Positions 34,200 to 44,580 of a stretch of 64,000 nt of DNA are shown here, in pieces. Positions within the stretch are counted from its first letter, which is position 1. Every line of letters starts with the position of its first letter. The notes beneath the pieces were generated by a model. The model searched no databases. It worked only from the letters and a program-made list of their open reading frames with translations, and was not told where the DNA came from. Location of the stretch: positions 13,116,276 through 13,180,275 of the forward strand of contig JAKOON010000016.1 of the NCBI GenBank assembly GCA_022577435.1, written 5' to 3'. The translations under genes and the position numbers were made by a program. The DNA comes from Embiotoca jacksoni (taxonomy: Eukaryota > Chordata > Actinopteri > Embiotocidae).

Positions 34200-36093
34200 T
34201 AAATGCCTTTTTCTCAGCTTTACAAACCTATTGCTGATTGCTTTTGTAAGATGTCGTTCTCCATGCCATTCTCTGTAATTCTCCAAAAGGTCTTGGCTGT
34301 AATGAGCATTTGTTGAGGTTGCTCCAACCTCAATCTATTAAATCATGTTCTGCTTCTCTCACATCATTGTATCAAATGCACATCCCCAACGCACACTTCA
34401 CTCTGAGCATCAGCCACTTCAACCACAATTAACTCATTGTTTCAGACTGAAAATGGAGCTGTCTGCTTTTGCCCTGCAATCACCTCGTCAACAAAATTAA
34501 ACTTTGTGTACTCACGCAGACAGACATCTGCTAGTCAAGTAAACAGGTTTATTTCATTTAAAAAAAAAAAAAGATAAAATCCCTGTCATGCAGTCTCACA
34601 CCTGCAAGGCAAGTTAGTACTTAGGCTGACAACAGAGGTTTGAGGCCTGAAATGATTTACTGATATACTCTCTCACATCCACTTGTACACAAATATATTA
34701 GCAAAGCTGTCTTTTTTTTGTAATTATTTTTTGTCCTTTCTCTAGTCTGTTTCAGTCTATTTGGAACCATAACACTGTGTCTCCGAAATTTCAGCTTTAA
34801 AGAAATTTAAGAAAATGTGCTCCTTGTTTTATAATCATGTTTGCCTGCTTACTGGCACAACAGCAGTGACGGTTACAGAAACAAATTCACAACAGTTAAA
34901 GTCATGTGCACACCCTTCCATACGTGACAGTGTGTAGGAATATTCCCCATCCAGTCAAATACACAACAGGATTTGTCACAATTCACAAGAGACCTGCAAA
35001 CATAAATTTACATGTACTATTATTAATACATAAACACACATCAATGTTGTTGGCGAGTGATCATGCAGTGATGTAATATAAGCAGTGGAGTGACTGGCAT
35101 GTTGAAACACTCGGGCATAATAAATCCTGTTTCCAACAATCTGTACTGATGCGTCTGGAGAGATCGGATAACAAGGGGCCAATAAATGTACAGGTTTAAA
35201 CACACCCGGCACACATTGAGATCTGATCTGCCCATTGCCGCATTCGGAGGTGGTCTGGAACGCATGTGGCTGCAATTGTTCGATTTTTTTTTTTTTTTTC
35301 TCTATTAAATCGTTCACCAGAAGATTTCTGCCTGCTCTACTTTTATCTTTTCATTCCCAGAAAAAAATCTCCTGCGTGATTCTGCCGAGCGCACCTTAAC
35401 TCTACAGAAAGTAGGAGCGATTTACTGCAAAGTACCATCTATAACGCAACTGGTTAGTGATTTGAAAGCCGCTACATTAGACTTGTTTCGCCAAAGCCTC
35501 CTCTGGGTTTATTTTTGTTTTTGTTTATCTCTTGTAAGACCCACAGCTGAGAGAGCAGCCGCCCCCTTAAAACACACCGACTTGTTGGTGTTCTGATGTT
35601 CAGGCTTGTGTTCTTGTGCTTACTTACTTGTACATTTTTGTGATGAAGCCTATGTGTTCATTTACATGTAGAGCAGGGAAGTGAGATCTGATAACAAGTG
35701 GTCACTCAACACGCATGTTAAAGCCAGGTGGAAACAGACGGTTTAAAGCTGGTCACTTGTGATCCGATCACACCAGAACGTCTCAGGACGGACTGATAAT
35801 GCTAGGTGGACGCAGCCCCATTGTTTGTACTCTCCAAAATGTATTCATAATATGCATTTTTATCAACTAATAAGCCAGCGTAGGACATGCTTTTTTTCAA
35901 TTCTCCATTGCATTGTGCAGTGTGAGTACAATCCTTTTCCTTCACACAGCTCAAATGACAGCTGCCCCAGGACTCGGCCTGTGTGTGTAATGTGTGTGTG
36001 TGTCTGTGTGTGTTTTCTGAGTCCTGACCCTCATATATCAGGGCTAGAGACTGAAATTACCTGTCAGAACAAACTACTACCACCACGCCTTTT

Positions 36094-36094
<1 letters not shown>

Positions 36095-36152
<58 letters not shown>
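36095..36152. repeat. (CA)n microsatellite
   Basis: About 29 CA units. Confidence 0.96.
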
Positions 36153-36157
<5 letters not shown>

Positions 36158-36764
36158 GCACTGATAAATAAGTGCTAAAGTCTTTTAAGACACACTGTTC
36201 ACCACAGCAAGGTGAGCAGCACACTGTAAATCTGTCATGACAGAACATTCTCTTAAGGGGGGATATTTCTCTTGTTTCTAACATGCACGTGGACAAGCAT
36301 GAGCACAGACACGCACACAAACCCCCAACATGCACACGCCATATTTTATATGGAGCACGGGTTGTCACTTGGTCTGATTGCTGCACTGGCCAGCGCTCTT
36401 AGTTGGTCATTTGTCTCCTCTTTTTATTTATTTTATATTTTTCTATTACACTGCAAAACATATTCATCTTGGATGTGTCACAGTGGATTTATCATCACAG
36501 CTGTCAATGGCAAAGTGAGTGAGGTAAAACTTCACTGAAAGTCCACGCTGCACAATGGTAGTCACTGGAGCTACGGACTTTTCTGTCATGTCAGCACTAA
36601 GTATTCTCACTAAATTGAGTTTTGTTCAAAAGGGAGATGTGTTTGGCACACTTACAGAATCCACAATAAATTGTTGTCAAAAACCTCAGTTGAGCCTGAG
36701 AGGTGTTCAAACACAGAAACTATAAATTTCAAACTCAATGCCCAATGTTAACGACATCTTGACT

Positions 36765-37325
36765 GTGTTCCAAATGGCGTACTTACATACTTACATTCAC
36801 TATTTGAGTGCATAAATGCGTTCACACTGTCAGTACAGAAACATGCAGCGCACTACAAGTACCAGGATGATGCACTTAAAACGCTCCAAAAAACAAAGTG
36901 TGAAACGCTGGACACTTTCCACCCTAAGCGGTCGCCATCTTGGCTTCAAAGAGGAAGGGGCGGGGCCACTGACTTAAAGAATTTTCGAATGAATGTGTCT
37001 GAGTAAGCTGCAGCTCTTCCTGAACACCGAACACCGCTGCTGCTGGACAGAAGAATCAGTGTATTGACTGAGTTTGTCAAACAGAGGGCACGAAAACACG
37101 TTGATTTCCGGGTAAAATAATTAAAGCTGCAGATATTTTGACAGGTGACGTGTTCACATGCTGAGGTCATTTCCTGTACGTGCAGAACAGCAGTGTGTGG
37201 TTTGAAACAACACTATCATTTCAAAATTCCTGCACTACATAAGAAGTCGGAACATAGAAGAGCAGTATTTGTTTGTGTTCTAAGTACACAAAATACTGAG
37301 AAGTATTTGGAAAACAGCACTTGAG
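36765..37325. mobile_element. MITE-like element (GTTCCAAAT termini)
   Basis: The left end, TGTTCCAAATGGCGTACTTA, and right end, reverse complement near GTTTTCCAAATACTTCTCAG, form imperfect inverted repeats. The interior has GGCGGGGCCACTGACTTAAA and no ORF. The layout matches a short non-autonomous element known from fish. The ends are approximate. Confidence 0.55.
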
Positions 37326-37435
37326 AACAACAACACACCAACCCAAGAAATAAAGAGAAGCTTATAGGATCAAACACCGCAACCCTCTGCAACCCGGTGC
37401 TGTACATATACATACAGTCCATCTGCTCACCTCTT

Positions 37436-37453
37436 TGTGTGTGTGTGTGTGTG

Positions 37454-37487
<34 letters not shown>
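37436..37487. repeat. (GT)n microsatellite
   Basis: About 26 units with one GC interruption near 37460. Confidence 0.95.
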
Positions 37488-37939
37488 CTGACCACGTCCT
37501 CCTATCTCCCCTGACAGCCGCTGATGGTTTAACAACCCACACTGGCCCATCGCCCCGACCTAGCCTTGACCAATCATGTTCCTCGTGTCCTGGCTCTGGA
37601 GCCCTCATTGGCTGAGCTCTCTCACCCACAACATAGCCATCTGTGGGCATTCATCACCTGGGTAACAACCTAGGGCAGCAGAGCATGCTGGGAACAAACT
37701 CAGCTGGCTCTGGATGTTTGGTCATTTTCATTCTTGTGTCTGGTGTTTCGGGACAAAATGAGAGGTTTATTAGAAGGAAACTGATAATTGAGGTCCGACT
37801 GAGGTTATGAAAAAGGTACATTCAGTCATAATGTCTATTTAGCAAAAATGGTTTTGAGTGGGGGTTGATAAATGTTGGTGATCAATGCCGGTAGCTTCTC
37901 TGTGACTACTGAATGTTTGTGTGAAGGTGTGTAAACAGT

Positions 37940-38172
37940 CTTCAAATTAGTGTTGCATTTGAAAGGTTTCCTCCAACTGTCCAAAGACATGTGTGGTGGG
38001 TCAATTGGTGATTCTAGATTGGCTGCAGGTATGAATATGAGCGTGAATGGTCGTCTGTCTTTCTGTGCTGGCGCTGTGATGAACTGGCGACCTGTCAGTC
38101 AGCTGGGATAGCTTCCATCCGCCCACCTTCTGGGACCCTGGCTAAAGCTGATAGATGACGGATGGATGGATT
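37940..38172 (+). mobile_element. Teleost dispersed repeat tail ending in (GATG)n
   Basis: Contains CCAACTGTCCAAAGACATGT, GGTCAATTGGTGATTCTAGA, GTGAATGGTCGTCTGTCTTT, GATGAACTGGCGACCTGTCA and GCTGGGATAGCTTCCATCC, and ends GACGGATGGATGGA. This order is that of a very common fish repeat, probably a LINE/RTE-type 3' end; the class is from memory. Confidence 0.7.
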
Positions 38173-39156
38173 TTTAAAAAAAAGTGTAGGAGGCGTTAAA
38201 CCAAAACATCTTTAAAACGGGTGAAAAATGTGTATTATAGTAGGTACACAGATAAGTAAGCTATGATGTACTGTTAGCCTCATAAAGCCAAACAAGTTTC
38301 TGGTTGATTTATTGACCAATTATATGAAAAGGTTTCAGGCTGATTAAACTGGGAAGACAGTCAGGGTTTAGCTGACCTCTGAAAAAAAATTAAAGACATC
38401 AAAGTTGATTCATTCAACTACTATTAGCTTAGGATAGAAAATAACTTGTACTTAATTTAAAAAAAAATGTAAAAAGCCATTGTTAAATTAAAGGGGAAAA
38501 AGAGGCTCTGAAACAACCTGTTGATCTCCGACTGTGCTTTATTTCCTTGTTCTGGCTGTTACTGCACTCTCATCCTTTACTAACAAGTTGCCAGTTAACT
38601 CTGAAGTTAATACTCGGCAAACGTTTGAGATCATGAAGGGTTAGAAAACAGTGATGAAGCTACCTCATCATCAGAAAGGCATTCTTGGCCTAAAATTCTT
38701 TGTTTGAGGAGTATTCTGTATTTCAGGAGAAAAATGTGCTGAAAATGTCAGCATGACTACCGTTTAGATTTACAGTGTGGATCACCCACAACTGGATAAA
38801 ATATTATATTGATGTACTGTGTTTAGCAAAATGCTGGGCAGACTGTTAAATGCCAAACATACCCATATGCCTTTCAGTGTAGCTACATTTCCTCACAATC
38901 GCCTCGTAGATTAAGCATTTAAACTGGAAGACAAATCACAGTGGTTACGGAAAACACTTTTTTTGTTTTCAGAAATACAGTTTGGACTAAAAGTTTGTCA
39001 TTCCAACAGAAGATTTTGAATTTCACGCATCAGAATCTTAAAAAAAAAAACAACAACATTGGGATGTAAACACAGGTTTGTGTGTGTCTCTCCCTCCTCT
39101 GCCAGACGGAAAGCCAGACAGAATTGGCAAGACCTGCAACGTCTCCCTCCCACTGG

Positions 39157-39157
<1 letters not shown>

Positions 39158-39192
<35 letters not shown>
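39158..39192 (+). repeat. poly(G) run, 35 bases
   Basis: Uninterrupted G on the plus strand, C35 in the grin2a transcript. It starts about 515 bases after the donor of the exon at 39708-40136. G homopolymers of this length are rare and are hard to sequence, so the true length may vary. Confidence 0.9.
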
Positions 39193-39193
<1 letters not shown>

Positions 39194-39707
39194 GAGCACA
39201 TGATGAGAAGGAGAGCAGAGGAGAGTGAATGAGAGATGGAGGAATAAATGAGAAGAGGAACAGAAGGACTCATCAAGGAGCTCTTCAATTTTGGAGAGCA
39301 CTCATTTGTAGCGGCTTCCCGCTGTTACCCCTGTCTCAATTTCTTCCCTTTGCCTCATTCTTCGCTGCCTATATCACAAAGTCTCACCTCTTTTTATTCC
39401 CCCTCATCTCTCTTAAACTTCCTCCCTTCTCTTGGCTTCCTTGGTCTTCTATCCAGTAATTGCATCTTTTTTTTTTCCAATCTCACTTCTTATTATAGAC
39501 TTGGTGGAAACTTGGTGGACTCTAATTACTGAGGACAAGGGTGAAAACAAACAGGCTGTGATAGGAAGTCATGCAACAAATCTGTGCATGAACTCAGATG
39601 TTCTTTTAGATGTTATCACACAGAAATATTCTGCAGACTTTATGGTATTTCTGGATCATCATCATTATAGACAGGAACGCCAAAACGAACCCAACCCCTC
39701 TGCTTAC

Positions 39708-40136
39708 TTGTGCAGCGCGCTGGGCGGAAGCTTGGTCGTCTTCTCCATCTGGCCGTAGCAGGACGTCTTGGCCTCGGGGATGTCGCCGTACTCCTCCAAC
39801 ATGGCTGCAGCCGCCGACGTTATGATCCCGAGACCGTCGCGGACCCGCGCCTCCAGCGGGTAGTCCCACTCGTCGTACGACACCGAAATCATTCCCGACG
39901 GAAACTCTTCCGGCGTTATTTCCGGGTTCCCCGTGGTGAGCGACGGCACGATCCAGATGTATCCGAATCCGGTCAGGCCCAGAGAGCGCGCCTCCTCCAG
40001 CACGTAGACCGCCTCATCTTTGGAGCAGTAGAGCAGCACCACGGGAGACTGGACCTTCTTGAGCATGATCTGAGACCGGCTGTCTTCTTCCACTGCGTCC
40101 AGGGTGATGATATTCTGCAGGTCCCAGCCCACAAAA
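39708..40136 (-). CDS. grin2a: grin2a exon, amino-terminal domain lower lobe (FVGWDLQNIITLD ... SCYGQME)
   Basis: This 429-base exon encodes (S)FVGWDLQNIITLDAVEEDS, then RSQIMLKKVQSPVVLLYCSK, DEAVYVLEEARSLGLTGFGY, IWIVPSLTTGNPEITPEEFP, SGMISVSYDEWDYPLEARVR, DGLGIITSAAAAMLEEYGDI and PEAKTSCYGQMEK. It forms most of the second lobe of the clamshell amino-terminal domain. The Cys in SCYGQ is the conserved half of the domain's disulphide. The acceptor is CTTTAG; its first base completes the Ser codon AG|T from the upstream exon. The donor is CACAA|GTAAGC. GC content is clearly higher than in the flanking introns. Its beginning is echoed three times in the upstream intron. Confidence 0.97.
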
Positions 40137-40320
40137 CTAAAGGACAGGAGTGAAATGTTAATATTTAACTAATAGACTATTAACTTTGCTCAGGTGCTGG
40201 CAAGGGCAGTCATAATTATACATTATAATTAATATCATTGTTAAGTGCGACATGAATTCTAATAGGTGTAAAGTACTTATTGTCAGGGGAAACACATTAA
40301 GGCTAAATGGAATGTAAATG

Positions 40321-40388
40321 CTAAAGCTCGTCCTGTATAATGATGCTCAGCAGGTTCCAGCCCACACAACTAAAGGACAAGGAGAACC
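40321..40388 (-). pseudogene. Exon echo A: decayed copy of the start of the 39708-40136 exon
   Basis: The minus strand reads TGTCCTTTAG then TTGTGTGGGCTGGAACCTGC, almost the same as the functional acceptor and exon start. Read in the functional phase it gives (S)CVGWNLLSIIIQDEL and then a stop, against SFVGWDLQNIITLDAV in the true exon. The acceptor AG is kept. Only about 50 coding bases are recognisable and the rest of the exon is absent. The acceptor lies about 235 bases upstream of the functional one. Confidence 0.85.
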
Positions 40389-40599
40389 AACAGTGGCTTG
40401 CTAATGGGGAAGGTCCAAAGCAACGCCTGTGGTCATTGTGCTAATTGATGACAACAGTTGCTGCTATCAACATGGAATGCAGCTTCTGTCACCTTTTCCA
40501 CATAAAAGTCGGTTTATGCGTTCGGCTTTGCTCCTCGTCTGTTTCCAGTTAAAAGTGAGAAATAACAAGTCGTAAAAAAAAGAAGAAAAGATAATGAAT

Positions 40600-40706
40600 T
40601 TAGAGAGGGGTTTTTTTTCTCATCCAGTGGGACTGGCTGCTCTTTTTTCACAACGTCCAAAGTGATAATATTCAGCAGGTCCCAGAACACGAGGCTAAAG
40701 AGCAGC
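40600..40706 (-). pseudogene. Exon echo B: decayed copy of the start of the 39708-40136 exon
   Basis: The minus strand has CTCTTTAG followed by a frame reading (S)LVFWDLLNIITLDVVKKEQP then VPLDEKK, against SFVGWDLQNIITLDAVEEDS and onward in the true exon. The acceptor AG and the phase are kept and the frame stays open to about 40514. Similarity is lost after about 28 codons, so the remaining 340 bases of the exon are missing. It is the best-preserved echo. Confidence 0.88.
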
Positions 40707-40839
40707 AGAAACACGGGACACTGCAGTAATGTTAGTAATTAAAGAACATAATATGTCATAAACTGGTCACACGCTGTGGTATCAGGAGCTAACAGCAGTT
40801 AGCAAGAGGTAGCAGAATGAGGGTCAAATAGAGATACAA

Positions 40840-40893
<54 letters not shown>

Positions 40894-40969
40894 CACTCAC
40901 ACTCACACACACACACACACGCAGTAACACACACACTCACTCACACACACACACACACACACACACACA
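40840..40969. repeat. Compound (CA)n tract
   Basis: Three CA blocks separated by CTCA and GCAGTA interruptions, lying between exon echoes B and C. Confidence 0.93.
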
Positions 40970-41059
40970 ATGGAAAGTGAGTATTACAAATTGTGACACA
41001 TGGCAGGGAAAAGAGGGGAGCAGTTAACCATCATGTACAGATCCAACAACAGACAGGTC

Positions 41060-41145
41060 GGGTAACATGAGTGTGATTTGGGACTTGCTGTCCTCTTCTT
41101 GCTGTCCAAAGTGATGATGGCCTACAAGTCCCAGATGACACAAGC
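41060..41145 (-). pseudogene. Exon echo C: decayed copy of the start of the 39708-40136 exon
   Basis: The minus strand reads WDL-stop-AIITLDS, then continues with nucleotide similarity to the GAAGAAGACAGCCGGTCTCA stretch of the true exon after a frame slip. The Gln of the true exon is a TAG here. The acceptor AG is no longer present. It shares GTCCAAAGTGAT (plus strand) with echo B. It is the most decayed and the farthest from the functional exon. Confidence 0.78.
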
Positions 41146-41417
41146 AGCAGAGACAATGATACACACACACAAAGAAGGAAAGAGACACAGGAAGGGTGAT
41201 TATGAGCGTTTGTAAAACTGTTAATTAAAAAAAAAAAAGTTGGGCAACACCTTATTTCAACAAATATTTGCTTTGAAGCAAACAGAGTAAACATTCTTCC
41301 TTCTCATAAAAAAAAGTCTTTAGGTCTTTATAGATGCAGGTTTATAAAGATTTCCCCCCTCGGCAGACTCTTTACGGGCAGATCCGCCACATTGGTTGCA
41401 GCAGATGACGTGTATTT

Positions 41418-41439
41418 TGTGTGTGTGTGTGTGTGTGTG
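41418..41439. repeat. (GT)n short microsatellite
   Basis: About 11 GT units. Confidence 0.9.
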
Positions 41440-42234
41440 ATGATGGAGATCATGCAGGTAATTGGTGCTGTGCCGGTACATTCCCGTCCAAAAACTCAGT
41501 TCTGTCCCTTTTAATCTGCAGATTACACAGACAGGCAGACCACCTAACTGCCTGCACTCATCTCCAGCAGACAGCCGGAGAGTGGAGCCATCCACGAAAT
41601 ACATTGTCTGGGACTATATTTCACCACAGCACTTACAATGTTGTTAACAGACAGGTCAGGCTTCGCTCACTGAGTTGACACAACTCATTTATTGATATGA
41701 ATAATGGAAGTTCACTGGTATTAAATGTGCCTGAGCATGACGGAGTCCCAGTGAACCAGATCCGTGCTGACACAGGAAATCAACAACGGGTAGTTGAAGC
41801 TAATTAGGTTTATTATTTCTTGTCAATAGGCTATTTTTTTTAACACTGAGGTCATCATCACTGCAGAAAGGTATGAATATTGACACTGGGTTGTTAAGTT
41901 ACTTTTCTTTAGCTTTATCTACTCCATATAAGTGTATTTACTATACTTTAATGAGTAATGATACAAATACGTTATTTTGTTTCTAAAATTGTACAATTCA
42001 CATAAGAAAAACTCAATATTTAACATGAGGTTATCACGTGCAGTGACTGTGCGCATTGGGTTTTTACATTATTAATATTTGAGCCTTTTTTGGACCTGGT
42101 TAATCAAAACAGCGCTGAAATGTATTTTGGAAAAATAAAATGATACTCAGTCAGTTTTTATACAGTTAAGAAGTCTTAATATCAAACAACTTCTCATTCA
42201 AAGCTCACAGAGTGAAACATTATTTGACTGACAG

Positions 42235-42590
42235 TGGTATTGTACTGAAGTAAAATTTAAAGTTACATTTCAGGGGAAAATATGACACTTTTTTACTTCA
42301 CTACATTTATCTGGCAGCTTCAGTTACTTTTCAGATCAATAATTTCGATATATTCATTGATATACTGTACATAGCTTAGACGCTTCAACAGTATCACGTT
42401 GAAATTAGCTCGATCATTAAACATAAAAATGCTGCTCACGTTTAAATATCAATGCAGCAATATTACAGTAATTTATACATGATAACTGGGCCATTTTGCG
42501 TATTGCATACTTTTACTTTTGATACTTTTGTAGTTTTACTTGAGTACAATTTTGAATGCAGGATTTGAGTAAAAGATTACACAGAGTCGA
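42235..42590. mobile_element. Decayed relative of the 28483-29209 MITE
   Basis: TTTTTACTTCACTACATTTA near 42290 and TTTTACTTGAGTACAATTTT then GAATGCAGGAT near 42535 match blocks of the element at 28483-29209 and of the common fish family. Clear ends are lost. Confidence 0.6.
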
Positions 42591-43679
42591 TGGGGAATAT
42601 GCAGACTTTCTAGTGCATCAGGACTTTCACACAATCTTCTTCAATCATTTGTCTAATTGTATTATCTGTTGCTGCTTCACCTGTAATTAAAACAACTGTA
42701 ATTACTGTCAACAGTACAGACACAGGCAGAGAGTTTTTGAGCTCCTGCTGGGTTTGACATAAAGAGTAACTGCTAATGAGAAAGACCTCTGCTGGGCTTT
42801 AGTATATCACAGGTTCAGCCACCAGCGCCTGCCAATATCTCAACACTGCTGAACATGTATCATTAATATGACATTTTTGGACAAAAGTTATGTCTTTCTG
42901 TTCTCTTCATCATTTTTTTTTTTTCCTCATTCTCTCTGCTGAGACCTGCAGCATCAGTCAAAATGACCTAAAGGTGCAGCAAACAGCCAAACTGCATGTG
43001 TAGTAAAGCTCTCTGTCGTCTGCGTTAATTTTCAGAATGCTGATGGAATCCTTTTAAGCTGGCTGCCTTTGAAGGCCGTAATGTACGAGAGGACGAGCTG
43101 GAAAAACTCCAGGCGAAAACCCAGTGTGCAGTAACTCTCACACATTCTCTGAAGACATTTGTAGTCATGATAAAGATAAAAAATTACAGACTAAATGGGG
43201 AGAAAGGCTTTGAGAAACGCCCGAGATCGATGCCTAATAACTCTTTCAGAAACATCTACAGTGGTTGTTTTCTTTATTTTTTCTTCGTGGCATTGAGAGA
43301 TGATTTTAGAGAACAATAGATACAAAGCATGGACGGATGGGAAAACAATGGTCCATTAAATGGGTACTTCTTTGATCCTCTATTCAAACTTTGTAAGTTA
43401 TATGATTTTAAAGTTGTCAGTTAATGTGTTCAAAGTGTTTCCAGTTGAACTTTTTCCATGCAAAGTTTGGCGGTTTATGTTTTGTATACAATAATCCTGC
43501 AACAAAGTTGAGAGGAAACTGCATTTTGACTTCCTCAAATGTATCTGATTAAATTATAAATGTCAACATACTTTCTGCTGCAGCTGCAGCGTGTAACAGT
43601 GGGCTCATGTTTTACTCTCTGGCTCCAGCTGTAGGGACGGTGATGTCTGTGAATCACTTGCTCGGTCTACCACACGAGT

Positions 43680-43965
43680 CCCGACTGAGATTTCTCAACA
43701 ACCACTGAATAGATTGCCAAGTCATTGGAATAGTCCCAATAATTTTGGTGATACCCTGACTTTGCATTGAATAGCACCAGCAGGTCAAGCTTTTCACTTA
43801 TTGAATATTAATATCAAACTGTGGATTGGTCAAAACTTTGTATCGATGATATCTCATTAACTTTTGAATCCCACCATGAAGATGATGAATATGATTTTGC
43901 GTGAAAATGTCTCGAAAACTACTGGATGGATTTCCAAACTCGGTAGAGTTTTATATTTGTATACT
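43680..43965 (+). mobile_element. Teleost dispersed repeat (CACCAGCAGGTCAA family)
   Basis: Contains TTTGGTGATACCCTGACTTT, AGCACCAGCAGGTCAAGCTT and TTCACTTA, with CTCAACAACCACTGAATAGA before and CTCGAAAACTACTGGATGGA after. These are diverged versions of a repeat common in fish noncoding DNA. Class not known. Confidence 0.6.
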
Positions 43966-44413
43966 CATGCACCCCGCAAGATGAATTGTAACCATTTTAG
44001 TTATGAGTTAACTTCATCATCATCATAATCATCATGTAAAAAATTCTGAGACTTTGGTTTATTACTTGCAAACTTAATGATAGTTTGCAAGTATATACTG
44101 TCTGTCCTACTGGGTTTTATAATAATAATAAACTTCATCTGCACAGCACCGTCCATACGTAAAATGAAGCTCAAAGGTAAAAACAAAGACATATAAAATA
44201 AGATAATGCTAACTGCAAGTTAGCAATGAAGTCTTGAAGTCTAAAGCAATAGGTGGCCACATGGTTCCAACAGCTGGCAATGCAAGTGTGTATCTGTCAA
44301 ACATATCCACATCAGGACTGGTTGCTGCTTTCCAGTCTAAAAGTCATCCGATGTAAAACCTGCAGTGAGAATTTAAAAAAATGTGGAGAAGTGTGTAAAG
44401 TAATTGATCCCAC

Positions 44414-44580
44414 CTGTTGTCCACAGTAGTTTTTAGGATGTTGATGAACTCCTGGTAGCCGGGGAACTTCGACGTGACGATGGAAAAGATGTGCCAGTCA
44501 TACTCCTCCATGATGTTGAGCATCAGCAGCGCCTCCTGCTGGATGGAGGCACCAAACTGGAAGAAAGTCGACTTCACATC
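44414..44580 (-). CDS. grin2a: grin2a exon, amino-terminal domain (STFFQFGASIQQ ... FPGYQEF)
   Basis: This 167-base exon encodes DVKSTFFQFGASIQQEALLM, LNIMEEYDWHIFSIVTSKFP and GYQEFINILKTTVDN, ending AG to give Ser with the next exon. It is the hinge-crossing part of the amino-terminal domain. Acceptor CTCTCAG before GATGTG, phase 0; donor CAACAG|GTGGGA. Together with the 429-base exon it makes 596 bases, equal within one codon to what I recall as one 593-base exon in human GRIN2A (c.415-1007). STFFQFGASIQQ and KTTVDN are GluN2A-like, while LNIMEEYDW recalls GluN2B. Confidence 0.97.

Larger units (their letters stand above)
29652..39707 (-). other. grin2a: 10.1-kb intron inside the amino-terminal domain region
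   Basis: Donor GTAAGCAG, acceptor CTCTCAG. It contains CA/GT tracts (31287-31379, 36095-36152, 37436-37487), GGT/G runs (32275-32311), MITE-like elements (33702-34199, 36765-37325), a dispersed-repeat tail (37940-38172), and a G35 run (39158-39192). A direct repeat of about 35 bases with the core ACTGTACAAC and GTGTGTGTTAAAGATAGA occurs near 32674 and 32939. I recognise nothing in 29700-31250, 34210-35080 or 38180-39100. Confidence 0.85.
40137..44413 (-). other. grin2a: 4.3-kb intron splitting the amino-terminal-domain coding region
   Basis: Donor CAG|GTGGGA, acceptor CTTTAG, phase 2 at the Ser of VDNSFVGW. It contains three decayed copies of the start of the downstream exon (40321-41150), a compound CA tract (40840-40969), a short GT tract (41418-41439), a decayed hAT-like MITE (42235-42590), and a dispersed repeat (43680-43965). 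I recognise nothing in 41450-42200 or 42600-43600. Confidence 0.88.
1..44580 (-). other. grin2a: grin2a gene, partial (NMDA receptor subunit GluN2A), ten internal exons
   Basis: This entry marks the visible extent of the gene. GluN2A is the glutamate-binding subunit of NMDA receptors, Ca2+-permeable and Mg2+-blocked channels at excitatory synapses that assemble with the glycine-binding GluN1. Ten exons on the minus strand join through GT-AG introns into a continuous 1804-base frame without stops. Assignment to the A type rather than B, C or D rests on segments such as EEFVDQVTGLSD after M3, NRNLAQGK and PHGPSF between M1 and M2, LSFTEDGYQ and REWEKV in the amino-terminal domain, and PDDNHLSIV-like spacing before S1. 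Some positions (LNIMEEYDW, NYM in S2) look more like GluN2B, as an ancestral or fish-specific state might. The first coding exon(s) and the exons for M4 and the C-terminal tail are outside the window. No promoter is visible. Confidence 0.95.

Noticed and set aside
35090..35830. Possible DNA transposon with GATCTGAT / GATCCGATCAC blocks near 35160, 35220, 35670 and 35760
   Set aside because: Similar short motifs recur, but I could not define paired ends or an orientation, so no element is claimed.
39710..40153. 147-codon plus-strand open frame
   Set aside because: Antisense shadow of the GC-rich grin2a exon at 39708-40136, whose minus-strand frame is clearly the real one.
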